Source of the DNA: Lutimaribacter degradans
GTDB lineage: Bacteria > Pseudomonadota > Alphaproteobacteria > Rhodobacterales > Rhodobacteraceae
Assembly (NCBI RefSeq): GCF_023703375.1
Contig: NZ_JAMQGO010000001.1
Span: forward strand, 62,001-126,000
Direction: 5' to 3'
DNA length: 64,000 nt
A program made the position numbers and the translations under genes. Of the stretch, positions 9,575-19,261 are shown in pieces. Position 1 is the stretch's first letter, and each line of letters begins with the position of its first letter. The notes beneath the pieces were generated by a model. The model worked only from the letters and a program-made list of their open reading frames with translations. It searched no databases and was not told the DNA's origin.

Positions 9575-10119
9575 TGCGCGTCTTCGTCGGCCTGCCGCTG
9601 CCCGACGCGGCGAGCGAGGCGCTGGAGGCGCTGCAATCCGACCTGCGCGCGGGCCGTCACGTGCCGCCCGAAAACCTGCACCTGACGCTGGCCTTCCTGG
9701 GCGAGGTCACCCTGCCCGATCTCGAAGCGCTCCATCTTGAGTTGCAACAGGTCTCCTGGTCCCCGTTCGAGCTGCGGCTCTCGGGGCTGGAGCTTTTCGG
9801 CGGCCCCCATCCCCGCGCGCTGGTCATCGAGGCCAGGGGCGGCAAGCCGCTGCGCCACCTGCGCGACAAAATCCGCAGCGCCGCGCGCGGCATTGGCCTC
9901 GACCTGCCGCGCACACGGTTTCGCCCGCATGTCACGCTGGCCCGGTTTCCCCGCGACATGTCCACGCAGGATGCCACCAGCCTCGGCCGCTTCCTGGCCG
10001 CGCATGGCGACGCGGCGTTGCCCGCGATGTCGGTCGCCGGTTTCGCGCTTTACCGGTCTCATCTCGCCCGCGATGGCGCGCGATACGAGGTGCTTGCGGA
10101 CTATCCCGCGACGGCCTAG
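9574..10119 (+). CDS. thpR: RNA 2',3'-cyclic phosphodiesterase (2H family)
   Basis: A 181-residue 2H-phosphoesterase. The two HxTx catalytic motifs are HLTLAFLGE (residues 36-44) and HVTLARFPR in the second half, spaced as in the ThpR/LigT family, which opens 2',3'-cyclic phosphate RNA ends and also shows RNA ligase activity in vitro. The start overlaps the previous stop by one base. Confidence 0.9.
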   Translation: MRVFVGLPLPDAASEALEALQSDLRAGRHVPPENLHLTLAFLGEVTLPDLEALHLELQQVSWSPFELRLSGLELFGGPHPRALVIEARGGKPLRHLRDKIRSAARGIGLDLPRTRFRPHVTLARFPRDMSTQDATSLGRFLAAHGDAALPAMSVAGFALYRSHLARDGARYEVLADYPATA

Positions 10120-10128
10120 CTTGCGCCC

Positions 10129-10524
10129 ATGACCAAGGCACCGAAGATCCACGAACTGCCGATCCGCGTCTATTACGAAGACACGGACATGGCCGGCATC
10201 GTCTATTACGCCAATTACCTGCGCTACATCGAGCGCGGGCGCAGCGAATGGGTGCGCGCCGTCGGGCTGGATCAGAACCGCATGAAGGACGAACAGGGCA
10301 TCGTCTACGCCGTGCGCAGGGTCGAGGCCGATTACCTCGCCCCCGCGCGGCTCGATGACGAACTTACCGTTCTGACTTGGGTCGAAGAGCGCCGCCCGGC
10401 CCGCATGATCATGGGCCAGGAGGTGCGCCGCGGTGACAAGGTGCTGTTTGCCGCCATGGTCACCATCATTTGCATGACGCTTGAAGGTCGCCCCGTGCGC
10501 ATGCCCGATTACACCGAGGGCTGA
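10129..10524 (+). CDS. ybgC: Tol-Pal-associated acyl-CoA thioesterase
   Basis: A 131-residue hotdog-fold thioesterase. The motif YYEDTDMAGIVYYANYLRYIERGRSEW holds the family catalytic Asp and Tyr residues; only its first part is quoted in full in databases as YxDTDxxGxVYHxxY. YbgC acts on short acyl-CoA esters at the inner membrane and is nearly always next to tolQ, as here. Confidence 0.94.
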   Translation: MTKAPKIHELPIRVYYEDTDMAGIVYYANYLRYIERGRSEWVRAVGLDQNRMKDEQGIVYAVRRVEADYLAPARLDDELTVLTWVEERRPARMIMGQEVRRGDKVLFAAMVTIICMTLEGRPVRMPDYTEG

Positions 10525-10537
10525 ACAGCCCGCGTTT

Positions 10538-10605
10538 TCCTCTTGCCGTAAATACCCAGGGGGGTGAATTGGCGCGCAGCGCCAAGAGGGGGGCAGCGCC
10601 CCCTT
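10538..10605 (+). repeat. Dual-hairpin intergenic repeat, copy B
   Basis: Same layout as copy A at 14-77: block CCTCTTGCCG-AAATACCC, then hairpin TTGGCGC-GCA-GCGCCAA (10569-10585), then hairpin AGGGGG-N6-CCCCCT (10587-10604). The first stem differs from copy A at positions that change on both arms and keep pairing. It sits between ybgC and tolQ. Confidence 0.75.
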
Positions 10606-10714
10606 GCCTCGGCGGCGCCTGCAAGGGCGGCGCAATACATCATGGCGCAACGCAGGCGGGTTTCCGCACAAAAGTCACATGGCGCAACCGTGATGCAGTT
10701 CCTGTTGGCTTTCC

Positions 10715-10728
10715 CCTTATTCATAAGG
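10715..10728. promoter_or_regulatory. Short palindrome upstream of tolQ
   Basis: CCTTAT-TC-ATAAGG is a perfect 14-base palindrome 54 bases before the tolQ start. In addition the 11-mer CATGGCGCAAC occurs twice (10641 and 10678) in the same leader. Either could be a regulator site, but I know of no factor with this site, and the length is short enough for chance. Confidence 0.25.
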
Positions 10729-10781
10729 TAGTTTGTCCACAAAAGCCCCGAAAACCCGGGCCACAACAACGAGCAGGCAGA

Positions 10782-11477
10782 ATGGAAGCAGAAACCCTCG
10801 CACTGGCGCAGGAGATGGATTTCTCCATGTGGTCGCTTTTCGCGCGCGCCACCCTCACCGTGAAACTCGTGATGATCCTGTTGATCCTGGCCTCGTTCTG
10901 GTCATGGTCCATCATCGTGCAAAAGCTGATCAGCTACCGAAAGGCCCGCGCCGAGGCCGCGGTGTTCGACCGCGCCTTCTGGTCGGGCGAGCCGCTGGAT
11001 GAACTGTTCGACCAGATCGGGCCCGAACCCTCCGGCAGGTCCGAGCGCGTCTTTGCCGCCGGCATGACCGAGTGGCGGCGCAGCCATCGGCAGGATGGCG
11101 GGCTGATCGCGGGGGCGCAGGCGCGCATCGACCGCTCGATGGATGTCGCCATCGCGAAAGAGGCCGAGGATCTGCAAAGTGGGTTGTCGATCCTGGCAAC
11201 CGTCGGGTCGGTCACGCCCTTCGTCGGGCTGTTCGGCACGGTCTGGGGCATCATGCACAGCTTCATCGGCATCGCCGAGCAGCAGAACACCAACCTCGCC
11301 GTCGTGGCCCCGGGCATCGCCGAGGCGCTGCTGGCCACGGGGCTGGGCCTGTTGGCCGCCATCCCGGCGGTCATCTTCTACAACAAGTTCAGCGCCGACA
11401 GTGACCGGATCGTCGCGGGCTACGAAGCCTTCGCCGACGAATTCGCCACCATCCTCAGCCGCCAGCTGGATTCCTGA
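10782..11477 (+). CDS. tolQ: Tol-Pal motor subunit TolQ
   Basis: A 231-residue inner-membrane protein of the MotA/TolQ/ExbB family. It has an N-terminal membrane helix at about residues 20-42, a cytoplasmic loop, and two closely spaced helices in the second half (LATVGSVTPFVGLFGTVWG and ATGLGLLAAIPAVIFYN). With TolR it forms the proton channel that energises TolA. The ATG at 10782 is used because it starts the homologous part; the frame is open far upstream into the repeat. Confidence 0.95.
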   Translation: MEAETLALAQEMDFSMWSLFARATLTVKLVMILLILASFWSWSIIVQKLISYRKARAEAAVFDRAFWSGEPLDELFDQIGPEPSGRSERVFAAGMTEWRRSHRQDGGLIAGAQARIDRSMDVAIAKEAEDLQSGLSILATVGSVTPFVGLFGTVWGIMHSFIGIAEQQNTNLAVVAPGIAEALLATGLGLLAAIPAVIFYNKFSADSDRIVAGYEAFADEFATILSRQLDS

Positions 11478-11480
11478 GCC

Positions 11481-11960
11481 ATGGGCGCGGGTGTGATCCA
11501 GAAAGACAGCGGCGGGGGCGGGCGGCGCAGGCGGCGGCGCGGAGGCCGCGCGCGGCCGATGTCGGAAATCAACGTCACGCCCTTTGTCGACGTGATGCTG
11601 GTGTTGCTCATCATCTTCATGGTCGCCGCGCCGTTGATGACGGTGGGCGTGCCCGTGCAATTGCCGAAAACCGCCGCCAATGCGCTGCCGGGCGAGCAGG
11701 AAGAACCGCTGGCCATCACCATCACCGCCGAAGGGCAGGTTATGATCCAAACGACCGAAGTGCCCCGTGACGAGATGGTGAACCGGCTGCGTGCCATCGC
11801 GGCCGAACGCGCCAGCGACCGCGTTTTCGTGCGCGCCGATGGGGCTGTGTCCTATGCCTCGGTGGTGCAGGTGATGGGCGCGCTCAACCGGGCCGGGTTC
11901 GACAATATCGGGCTGGTCACAGACACTGGCGGCCCCGCCCTGGATGGGCAGGAGAACTGA
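11481..11960 (+). CDS. tolR: Tol-Pal motor subunit TolR
   Basis: A 159-residue protein with a Gly/Arg-rich cytoplasmic N-terminus, the family signature MSEINVTPFVDVMLVLLIIF with the proton-relay Asp in the single membrane helix (about residues 35-55), and a periplasmic ExbD/TolR domain. It follows tolQ by three bases. The positive N-terminal stretch (five to six Arg in a row) is longer than in E. coli. Confidence 0.95.
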   Translation: MGAGVIQKDSGGGGRRRRRRGGRARPMSEINVTPFVDVMLVLLIIFMVAAPLMTVGVPVQLPKTAANALPGEQEEPLAITITAEGQVMIQTTEVPRDEMVNRLRAIAAERASDRVFVRADGAVSYASVVQVMGALNRAGFDNIGLVTDTGGPALDGQEN

Positions 11961-11968
11961 GGCCCGCA

Positions 11969-13093
11969 ATGAATTTGGGGCACATCATATCCGGGGTGGG
12001 CCATATCGGCCTGATTGGCTGGGTGCTGTTCGGCGGCGCCTTTGCACCCGCGCCCGAACCTTTCGAGGTGACAGAGGTCGCGATGATCTCGAGTGCCGAG
12101 TTCGACGCGCTCATGTCGGGCACCGAGCCGCCGGAAACCGCAACCGACGTGGCCCTGCCCACGCCGCCCGAATCCGACGAGGCCCCCGCGCCCGCACCGG
12201 CACGCCCCAAACCGCGTCCAACCCCCCCCAGCCCCGAGGCCGCCGAGGCGCCGCCGCCCGATGCCGCGCCCACCCCGCCCGATCCCGAACCTGCCGATCC
12301 GACCGAACTCCAGGATGAGGTGAACGACCTGGCGCCACCGCCGCAAGAGCAGGCCGTGCCCGCGCCCGATCTGTCCGACCGGCCGGTACCCCGTCCGGCC
12401 CCGCGCATCGCGCCCGAACCTGTCGCCCCACCGCCGCCCGACGCGGAGGTTGACGATGTCGTGCGCGAAGAGGCCACGCCGCAGGACAACGCAGACACCC
12501 AGCACGAGGAACAAGACGCCACCGCGCCCGAAGAGGCCACGTCCGAGATCGTCACCGAGGCCGAAGAGGACCCTTCTGCCGCGCCCGTGCGCTCGCTTCG
12601 GCCGCGCGCCCGCCCCGACCGGCCCGCGCCTGAACCGGCCACCGAAACGGCCGCCACGCCCGAAGCTGAAACGCCCGAGGCAGACGGCACCCGGAACGCC
12701 GTGGAAGACGCCCTGGCCGAAGCGCTGGGGGGACAGGAGGCGCAGGGGCGTTCGACCGCGCCCACCGGCCCGCCCATGACCGCCGGTGAACGCGATGCCC
12801 TGCGCGTCGGCGTGCAGCGATGCTGGAACGTTGGGTCGCTATCTTCCGATGCGCTGAGTACCACGGTGGTGGTGGGAGTCGACATGAACGAGGACGCCAC
12901 GCCGGTGACCGGCTCGATCCGCCTGATCAGCCACTCGGGCGGGTCTGCCGCCTCGGCCCAGCAAGCCTTCGAGACCGCGCGCCGCGCGATCATTCGTTGT
13001 GGCGTGAACGGTTTCGACCTGCCGCGTGAAAAATACGGCCAATGGCAGGAGATCGAAATGACCTTCGACCCTTCGAACATGAGGATCAAGTGA
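11969..13093 (+). CDS. tolA: TolA-type energy transducer
   Basis: A 374-residue protein with an N-terminal membrane helix (about 10-30), a long Pro/Ala/Glu-rich periplasmic spacer (about 45-250) and a C-terminal TolA/TonB-like globular domain (about 270-374, [11 protein letters not shown] onward). The spacer is proline-rich and probably extended, unlike the alanine-rich helical spacer of E. coli TolA. Gene order tolQ-tolR-tolA-tolB-pal supports the call. Confidence 0.88.
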   Translation: MNLGHIISGVGHIGLIGWVLFGGAFAPAPEPFEVTEVAMISSAEFDALMSGTEPPETATDVALPTPPESDEAPAPAPARPKPRPTPPSPEAAEAPPPDAAPTPPDPEPADPTELQDEVNDLAPPPQEQAVPAPDLSDRPVPRPAPRIAPEPVAPPPPDAEVDDVVREEATPQDNADTQHEEQDATAPEEATSEIVTEAEEDPSAAPVRSLRPRARPDRPAPEPATETAATPEAETPEADGTRNAVEDALAEALGGQEAQGRSTAPTGPPMTAGERDALRVGVQRCWNVGSLSSDALSTTVVVGVDMNEDATPVTGSIRLISHSGGSAASAQQAFETARRAIIRCGVNGFDLPREKYGQWQEIEMTFDPSNMRIK

Positions 13094-13196
13094 TGGCCCG
13101 GGCTTGCGGTCGGTTTTGTCATTCTGCGCCAATTCCCGCCGATGCGCGATGCGGCGCGATTGCATTTTTGCTCGGTCCAAAGACTATGAGGAGCCT

Positions 13197-14519
13197 ATGA
13201 TGCTGCGTTTTCTGACCCTTATTGCCGCCTTTTGGATTTTGGCACTGCCCGCGCAGGCGCAAGATGGCCCGCTTCGGATCACGATAGACGAAGGCGTGAT
13301 CGAGCCGTTGCCTTTCGCAGTGCCCGAGTTCGTAGCCGAGAACGCCGCTGCCGCGCAGATGGCAGAACAGATCGCCCGCGTGGTGGCCGCCGACCTGACA
13401 GGTACCGGGCTGTTTCGGGAAATTCCCGAAGACGCATTCATCAGCAAGATCACCAGCTTTAGCAGTCCGGTCGAATTTGCCGACTGGCGCGCGATCAATG
13501 CGCAGGCCTTGATTTCCGGCGCGGTCAGCACGGGCAGCGATGGGCGGATCTCGGTGAAGTTCCGGCTTTACGACGTGTTCGCAGGCCAAGAGATGGGCGC
13601 GGGGTTGCAGTTCGACGGCACGCAGGACGGATGGCGGCGCATGGCGCACAAGGTGTCCGACGCCGTTTACAGCCGCCTTACGGGCGAGTCCCCCTATTTC
13701 GACAGCCGCGTGGTGTTCGTCGCCGAAAGCGGTACCAAGGGCGAGCGCCGCAAGCGGCTGGCCATCATGGATTACGACGGCGCCAACGTGCAATACCTGA
13801 CCGACAGCAGCAACATCGTGCTGGCGCCCCGATTTTCGCCCACGGGAGACCGGATTCTTTATACCAGCTATGAAACCGGCTTTCCGCGCATCTACGTACT
13901 GGACGTGGCCAGCGTTGGCCGCCGGGCCTTGGAAAACCAGCCCGGCAGCATGAGCTTCAGCCCCCGTTTTTCGCCCGACGGGCAAACGGTCATCTATTCG
14001 CTGACCCAGGGTGGCAATACCGATATCTACCGGATGAACATCAACGGTGACGGGGTCCAGCGGCTGACCAACGCACCCTCGATCGAAACCGCGCCCAGCT
14101 TCAGCCCGGATGGCAGCCAGATCGTGTTTGAATCCGACCGCTCGGGCAATCAGCAGCTTTATATCATGCCGTCCTCGGGGGGCGAGCCGCGCCGCATAAG
14201 TTTCGGCCCCGGCCGCTATGGCACCCCTGTCTGGAGCCCGCGCGGCGACCTGATCGCCTTTACCAAGCAATCCAAGGGCCGGTTTCACATTGGTGTCATG
14301 CGTACCGATGGCAGCGAAGAGAGGCTGCTGACCGCCTCGTTCCTGGACGAGGGGCCCACCTGGGCGCCCAACGGCCGGGTGATCATGTTCACCCGCGAAA
14401 CGCAGGGCGCGGGCGGGCAATCCTCGCTTTACTCGGTGGATATCACCGGGCGGAACCTGAAACGCGTGCGCACCGAAACCGGCGCCAGCGACCCGTCATG
14501 GTCGCCCCTGCAGGAATAG
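13197..14519 (+). CDS. tolB: Tol-Pal periplasmic beta-propeller TolB
   Basis: A 440-residue protein with a signal peptide (about 1-22, ending LPAQAQD), an N-terminal TolB domain and a six-bladed C-terminal propeller with repeated FSPDG-type blades ([30 protein letters not shown]). It links Pal to the TolQRA motor. The start at 13197 has ATGAGGAGCCT before it; a start at 13104 would destroy the signal peptide. Confidence 0.95.
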   Translation: MMLRFLTLIAAFWILALPAQAQDGPLRITIDEGVIEPLPFAVPEFVAENAAAAQMAEQIARVVAADLTGTGLFREIPEDAFISKITSFSSPVEFADWRAINAQALISGAVSTGSDGRISVKFRLYDVFAGQEMGAGLQFDGTQDGWRRMAHKVSDAVYSRLTGESPYFDSRVVFVAESGTKGERRKRLAIMDYDGANVQYLTDSSNIVLAPRFSPTGDRILYTSYETGFPRIYVLDVASVGRRALENQPGSMSFSPRFSPDGQTVIYSLTQGGNTDIYRMNINGDGVQRLTNAPSIETAPSFSPDGSQIVFESDRSGNQQLYIMPSSGGEPRRISFGPGRYGTPVWSPRGDLIAFTKQSKGRFHIGVMRTDGSEERLLTASFLDEGPTWAPNGRVIMFTRETQGAGGQSSLYSVDITGRNLKRVRTETGASDPSWSPLQE

Positions 14520-14613
14520 GGCGGTGCGCGGCATGATGATTCACATGCCGGTCAGCCTGTGGTAGTAACGAACACAGGCCTGATCACGGGACAACGACAA
14601 CAAGAGGCGGAAT

Positions 14614-15132
14614 TTGAAAATGACTTATATTGCAAGGGCAATGATGCTGACCACGGTGCTGGCGCTGGCGGCCTGCACCAACCCCGACCGTTTCGGTAGC
14701 GGCACCGATGCGGGCTCTGGCGCGAATTCGGGCGCGGTTGTTCCGGGTTCGGCCAACGACCCGGCCTCGCCCTCGTATTTCCAGCAGACGGTGGGTGACA
14801 GGGTGCTGTTCGCGGTTGACCAGTCGACCCTGACCAACGAGGCCCGCGGCGTGCTGGATGGACAGGCCGATTGGCTGATGCAGAACACGGATTACACCGC
14901 CGTGATCGAAGGCCACGCCGACGAACAAGGCACGCGCGAATACAACCTGGCCCTTGGTGCGCGCCGTGCCAACGCCGTTCAGGAATACCTCGTGTCCAAG
15001 GGCGTGGCCAACAGCCGGTTGCGCGTGGTCAGCTACGGCAAGGAACGCCCGATCGAGCTGTGCTCGGACGAGGCATGTTATGCCAAGAACCGCCGTGCGG
15101 TCACGGTGCTGGCGGCAGGGCTGTCCAGCTGA
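14614..15132 (+). CDS. pal: Peptidoglycan-associated lipoprotein Pal
   Basis: A 172-residue outer-membrane lipoprotein. The lipobox LALAAC places the lipidated Cys at about residue 22. An OmpA-like peptidoglycan-binding domain follows from about residue 60, with the GHADEQGTREYNLALGARRA segment that binds diaminopimelate. It completes the Tol-Pal system. Confidence 0.96.
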   Translation: MKMTYIARAMMLTTVLALAACTNPDRFGSGTDAGSGANSGAVVPGSANDPASPSYFQQTVGDRVLFAVDQSTLTNEARGVLDGQADWLMQNTDYTAVIEGHADEQGTREYNLALGARRANAVQEYLVSKGVANSRLRVVSYGKERPIELCSDEACYAKNRRAVTVLAAGLSS

Positions 15133-15164
15133 TCTGGGCGCGGATAACCGATAGGGGTGTTGCG

Positions 15165-16001
15165 ATGCGCAAGGTTTTGATGGCAGGAGTTCTGGCCGCG
15201 ATGCTGCTGCCGGGCGGCGTTGCGCGGGCGCAGCAGGCCGAAACGTTGGCCGATATCCGGCAAGAGTTGACGGTTGTCTTTGTCGAGATCCAGAAACTCA
15301 AGCGTGAACTGTCGACCACCGGCGCGCCGGGCGGTACGGGGCAGGGCGGCTCGACCTTGCAGCGTATCGACGCGATTGAGGCCGAGTTGCAGCGCCTGAC
15401 CGCCAAGACCGAGGCGCTTGAATTCCGTATCACCAGCGTGGTGCGCGACGGTACCAACCGTATCGGCGATCTGGAATTCCGCCTGTGCGAGTTGGAGGAT
15501 GATTGCGACATTGCCCAATTGGGCGACACGCCCAGCCTTGGCGGGGTCGATCTGGAAACCGGCCCGACGCCCGTACCGGCCGAAGAAGCAGGCGACGCTT
15601 CGGAGGGTCCGCAACTGGCGATGGGCGAGCAAGGCGATTTCGACCGGGCAATGCAAGCCATGGACGAGGGCGATCATGAACAGGCGGCCGAACTGTTCGG
15701 CAGTTTCGTCGAAACCTACCCTGGCGGGCCAATGACCGCCGAGGCGCATTTCCAACGCGGTGAGGCATTGGCCCGGCTAGACCGCAACACCACTGCGGCC
15801 CGCGCCTTTCTCGATGCGTTCAGCAGCGACCAGGATGGCCCCTTTGCGCCACGCGCATTGTTGAGGCTGGGTGAAAAGCTGGGCGATCTGGGCCAAACCC
15901 AGGAGGCGTGCGTGACCTTGGCCGAGGTGAGCGCGCGTTTCCCGCAATCGGACGCCGTGACGCAAGCCGAAGAGGCACGGGCGCGGCTCGACTGTCCGTG
16001 A
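15165..16001 (+). CDS. cpoB: Cell division coordinator CpoB (YbgF)
   Basis: A 278-residue periplasmic protein with a signal peptide (ending ARAQQ), a short N-terminal coiled coil (about 22-85) and C-terminal TPR repeats (about 160-275) ending ARLDCP. CpoB binds TolA and couples outer-membrane constriction to septal peptidoglycan synthesis. The last bases overlap the tilS start in GTGA. Confidence 0.9.
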   Translation: MRKVLMAGVLAAMLLPGGVARAQQAETLADIRQELTVVFVEIQKLKRELSTTGAPGGTGQGGSTLQRIDAIEAELQRLTAKTEALEFRITSVVRDGTNRIGDLEFRLCELEDDCDIAQLGDTPSLGGVDLETGPTPVPAEEAGDASEGPQLAMGEQGDFDRAMQAMDEGDHEQAAELFGSFVETYPGGPMTAEAHFQRGEALARLDRNTTAARAFLDAFSSDQDGPFAPRALLRLGEKLGDLGQTQEACVTLAEVSARFPQSDAVTQAEEARARLDCP

Positions 16002-17260
16002 ACGACGCCGCCAAGCGCGTTGGCGCGCGCCTGGGCGAACTGATTGGGCAGGATTCGATTTCCGGGCTTGGGGTGGCTGTTTCGGGTGGCGGTGATTCTC
16101 TGGCCTTGATGTTATGCGCAGCTGCCTGGGCGCGGGCGCGCGGCACGCCGTTCCGGGCCGTTACGGTCGATCACCGCCTGCGGCCCGAAGCCGCACAAGA
16201 GGCTGCAACCGTGGCACGCGTCGCAGCCGATCACGGCATCGCACATGACACCGTCGAATGGCATGGATGGGATGGAAGCGGCAACGTGCAGGACAATGCC
16301 CGCCGCGCCCGGTTTGCGCTTATCTCGGTTTGGGCGCATCGCAACGAGATCAGCCATGTCTGCCTTGGCCATACCGCCGACGACCAGGCCGAAACCGTTC
16401 TCATGCGCCTTGCACGCGGGGCGGGTGTTGACGGGCTTTCCGCCATTCCGCCGCGGCGCGTGGTCGAGGGCGTGGCCTTTCTGCGCCCCATGCTCGATAT
16501 CGCGCGCGACGATCTTCGCGCCTGGCTGACGGCGCAGGGGCAGGCCTGGATTGATGATCCGTCGAATGAAAATACCCGTTTCGACCGGATCAAGGCCCGC
16601 CGCGCGTTGGACCACCTGGCGCCGCTTGGCCTTGACAGGGACAGCCTGATCACCGTGTCACGGAACATGGCAGAGGCCCGCAAGGCGCTGAAATGGCAGA
16701 CCTATCTGGCGGCGCGTGAGTTGGCGCAGATGCAGGCCGGCGATGTCTTGATCGCGCGCCCCGGGTTTCGCACGTTGCCGCAAGACATTCAGCGGCGGTT
16801 GATCGCGCAGGCGCTATGCTGGATCAGCGGCGCCGCATACCCGCCGCGCCGCCGCCCGCTGCTGGAGATGGTGCAAGCTGCCTTGCAGGGGCGGGGCATG
16901 ACATTGCATGGCTGCCAGATGTTGCCCGACGGGCCTGATCAGCCGATCCGCCTGACGCGCGAATACAATGCCGTTGCCCGCCTGCGTTGTGCGGTGACGC
17001 AAACCTGGGATGGCCGTTGGCGTTTTGTCGGGCAGGCCACGCAGGCGCCGCTGCAAATTGCCGCGCTGGGCGAGGCGGGGCTGGCGCAATGCCCCGACTG
17101 GCGTGAAAGCGGCCTGCCACATGCCTCGATGCTGGGATGCCCTGCGCTTTGGGACGGCGATACCGTGGTTGCCGCACCGCTGGCCTGTCGCCCCGAATGC
17201 TGGCGGCAGGTTCTTGCCCGAAACGAGGAAGACTTCTTTGCCGCGCTGATGAAGGGGTGA
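15998..17260 (+). CDS. tilS: tRNA(Ile)-lysidine synthetase
   Basis: A 420-residue ATP-dependent ligase that converts the CAU anticodon of a minor tRNA-Ile by adding lysine. The PP-loop motif SGGGDSLALM is at about residues 29-38 and the family segment GHTADDQAETVLMRLARG follows. The GTG at 15998 is chosen: it overlaps the cpoB stop by four bases and matches the N-terminal boundary of the family. Confidence 0.93.
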   Translation: MNDAAKRVGARLGELIGQDSISGLGVAVSGGGDSLALMLCAAAWARARGTPFRAVTVDHRLRPEAAQEAATVARVAADHGIAHDTVEWHGWDGSGNVQDNARRARFALISVWAHRNEISHVCLGHTADDQAETVLMRLARGAGVDGLSAIPPRRVVEGVAFLRPMLDIARDDLRAWLTAQGQAWIDDPSNENTRFDRIKARRALDHLAPLGLDRDSLITVSRNMAEARKALKWQTYLAARELAQMQAGDVLIARPGFRTLPQDIQRRLIAQALCWISGAAYPPRRRPLLEMVQAALQGRGMTLHGCQMLPDGPDQPIRLTREYNAVARLRCAVTQTWDGRWRFVGQATQAPLQIAALGEAGLAQCPDWRESGLPHASMLGCPALWDGDTVVAAPLACRPECWRQVLARNEEDFFAALMKG

Positions 17261-17266
17261 TTGTGC

Positions 17267-17297
17267 ATTGAAGAAACCGCGCTGATCTCTATCTTAG
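17267..17297 (+). promoter_or_regulatory. Candidate heat-shock (RpoH) promoter of ftsH
   Basis: ATTG-N17-TCTATCTTAG resembles the alphaproteobacterial sigma-32 consensus (CTTG, 17-18 bases, CYTATNTNNG) with two mismatches, about 54 bases before the ftsH start. ftsH is a classical heat-shock gene. The match is by eye. Confidence 0.4.
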
Positions 17298-17350
17298 GAT
17301 GGGGGGCCGGATAGATCTTGGCCCTTACCAAGAATTATAGGAGATTTTCC

Positions 17351-19261
17351 TTGGGCAACGCGAGAAACATCGCCTTTTGGGTGGTTCTGTTCCTTCTGAT
17401 ACTTGCGCTTTTCAACCTGTTCAGCGGAACGGGCGGAACCATGCAAAGCACGTCGGTCAGCTATTCCGAATTCGTCCGGAAGGTCGACAACGAAGAGGTC
17501 AGCCGCGTCACGCTGGATGGCGAACAGGTGCGTTTCCGGGGTGAGGATGGGCAGGATTACACCACCATCAAGCCCGAGGATGCCGAGGTCACGCAGATGC
17601 TGATCGACCAGGGCATCCCGGTTTCGGCCGAAAGCCAAGAGCAAAGCGGCTTCCAGTCGTTCTTGCTGTCGCTTCTGCCATTCGTCCTGCTGGTCGCGAT
17701 CTGGATTTACTTCATGAACCGCATGCAGGGCGGCGGACGTGGCGGTGCCATGGGCTTTGGCAAATCCAAGGCCAAGCTGCTGACCGAAAAGCAGGGCCGT
17801 GTCACATTCGATGACGTGGCGGGCATCGACGAAGCCAAGGAAGAGCTGGAAGAGATCGTGGAATTCCTGCGCAATCCGCAGAAATTCAGCCGGCTGGGCG
17901 GCAAGATCCCCAAAGGTGCGCTGCTTGTGGGCCCGCCGGGCACTGGTAAGACGCTGCTGGCCCGCGCGATCGCGGGTGAGGCGGGCGTGCCCTTCTTCAC
18001 CATCTCGGGCTCGGACTTCGTGGAAATGTTCGTGGGTGTCGGCGCCTCTCGTGTGCGCGACATGTTCGAACAGGCCAAGAAGAACGCGCCCTGCATTGTC
18101 TTCATCGACGAGATTGACGCCGTGGGCCGCGCCCGTGGTGCAGGCTATGGCGGCGGCAATGACGAACGTGAACAGACGCTCAACCAGCTTCTGGTCGAGA
18201 TGGACGGGTTCGAGGCCAACGAGGGCGTGATCATCGTGGCCGCGACCAACCGCAAGGACGTGCTTGACCCGGCGCTGCTGCGCCCGGGCCGGTTTGACCG
18301 TCAGGTCACCGTGCCCAACCCCGATATCAAGGGCCGCGAAAAGATCCTGGGTGTGCATGCCCGCAAGACCCCGCTGGGCCCCGATGTCGATCTGCGCATC
18401 ATCGCGCGCGGCACGCCCGGTTTCTCGGGGGCCGACCTGGCCAACCTGGTGAACGAGGCGGCGCTGATGGCCGCGCGCGTCGGGCGCCGTTTCGTGACGA
18501 TGGAAGATTTCGAGCAGGCCAAGGACAAGGTCATGATGGGGGCCGAGCGTCGCTCGATGGTGCTGACACCCGACCAGAAGGAAAAGACCGCCTTTCACGA
18601 GGCCGGTCACGCCGTGGTGGGTCTGACGTTGCCCAAGTGCGACCCGGTCTACAAGGCAACGATCATTCCGCGTGGCGGTGCCTTGGGCATGGTCGTCAGC
18701 CTGCCGGAAATGGACCGGCTGAACTGGCACAAGTCCGAATGTGAGCAAAAGCTGGCCATGACCATGGCGGGCAAGGCGGCCGAGATCATCAAGTATGGCG
18801 AGGACGAAGTGTCGAACGGCCCGGCCGGCGACATCCAGCAGGCCAGCCAGCTGGCGCGCGCCATGGTGATGCGCTGGGGCATGTCCGACAAGGTCGGCAA
18901 CATCGACTATGCCGAGGCGCATGAAGGATATTCGGGCAACACGGCCGGGTTCTCGGTGTCGGCGCATACCAAAGAGCTGATCGAGGAAGAGGTGCGGCGC
19001 CTGGTGCAGGAGGGCTATGAAAGTGCCTACCAGATCCTGACCGAGCGCAAGGCAGACTGGGAGCGTCTGGCCGAAGGGCTTTTGGAATACGAAACCCTGA
19101 CCGGCGACGAGATCGCACGCGTGATGCGCGGCGAGCCGCCCCATACCGACGAGGATGAGGGCGACAACGAGGACAAGGGCAACGCCCCCTCGGTCACCGC
19201 CATCCCGAAAACCCGCCCCAAGAACAAGCCTTCGGGCGGGATGGAACCGGAACCGACCTGA
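17351..19261 (+). CDS. ftsH: ATP-dependent zinc metalloprotease FtsH
   Basis: A 636-residue membrane AAA protease that degrades misassembled membrane proteins and short-lived regulators. Membrane helices lie at about 8-25 and 102-122, Walker A GPPGTGKT at 194-201, Walker [11 protein letters not shown], and the zinc motif HEAGH at 416-420. The start is a TTG at 17351: a perfect AGGAG (17339-17343) precedes it by seven bases and the product then begins (M)GNARNIAFW, as in other Rhodobacterales. An upstream TTG at 17318 lacks a ribosome site. Confidence 0.95.
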   Translation: MGNARNIAFWVVLFLLILALFNLFSGTGGTMQSTSVSYSEFVRKVDNEEVSRVTLDGEQVRFRGEDGQDYTTIKPEDAEVTQMLIDQGIPVSAESQEQSGFQSFLLSLLPFVLLVAIWIYFMNRMQGGGRGGAMGFGKSKAKLLTEKQGRVTFDDVAGIDEAKEELEEIVEFLRNPQKFSRLGGKIPKGALLVGPPGTGKTLLARAIAGEAGVPFFTISGSDFVEMFVGVGASRVRDMFEQAKKNAPCIVFIDEIDAVGRARGAGYGGGNDEREQTLNQLLVEMDGFEANEGVIIVAATNRKDVLDPALLRPGRFDRQVTVPNPDIKGREKILGVHARKTPLGPDVDLRIIARGTPGFSGADLANLVNEAALMAARVGRRFVTMEDFEQAKDKVMMGAERRSMVLTPDQKEKTAFHEAGHAVVGLTLPKCDPVYKATIIPRGGALGMVVSLPEMDRLNWHKSECEQKLAMTMAGKAAEIIKYGEDEVSNGPAGDIQQASQLARAMVMRWGMSDKVGNIDYAEAHEGYSGNTAGFSVSAHTKELIEEEVRRLVQEGYESAYQILTERKADWERLAEGLLEYETLTGDEIARVMRGEPPHTDEDEGDNEDKGNAPSVTAIPKTRPKNKPSGGMEPEPT

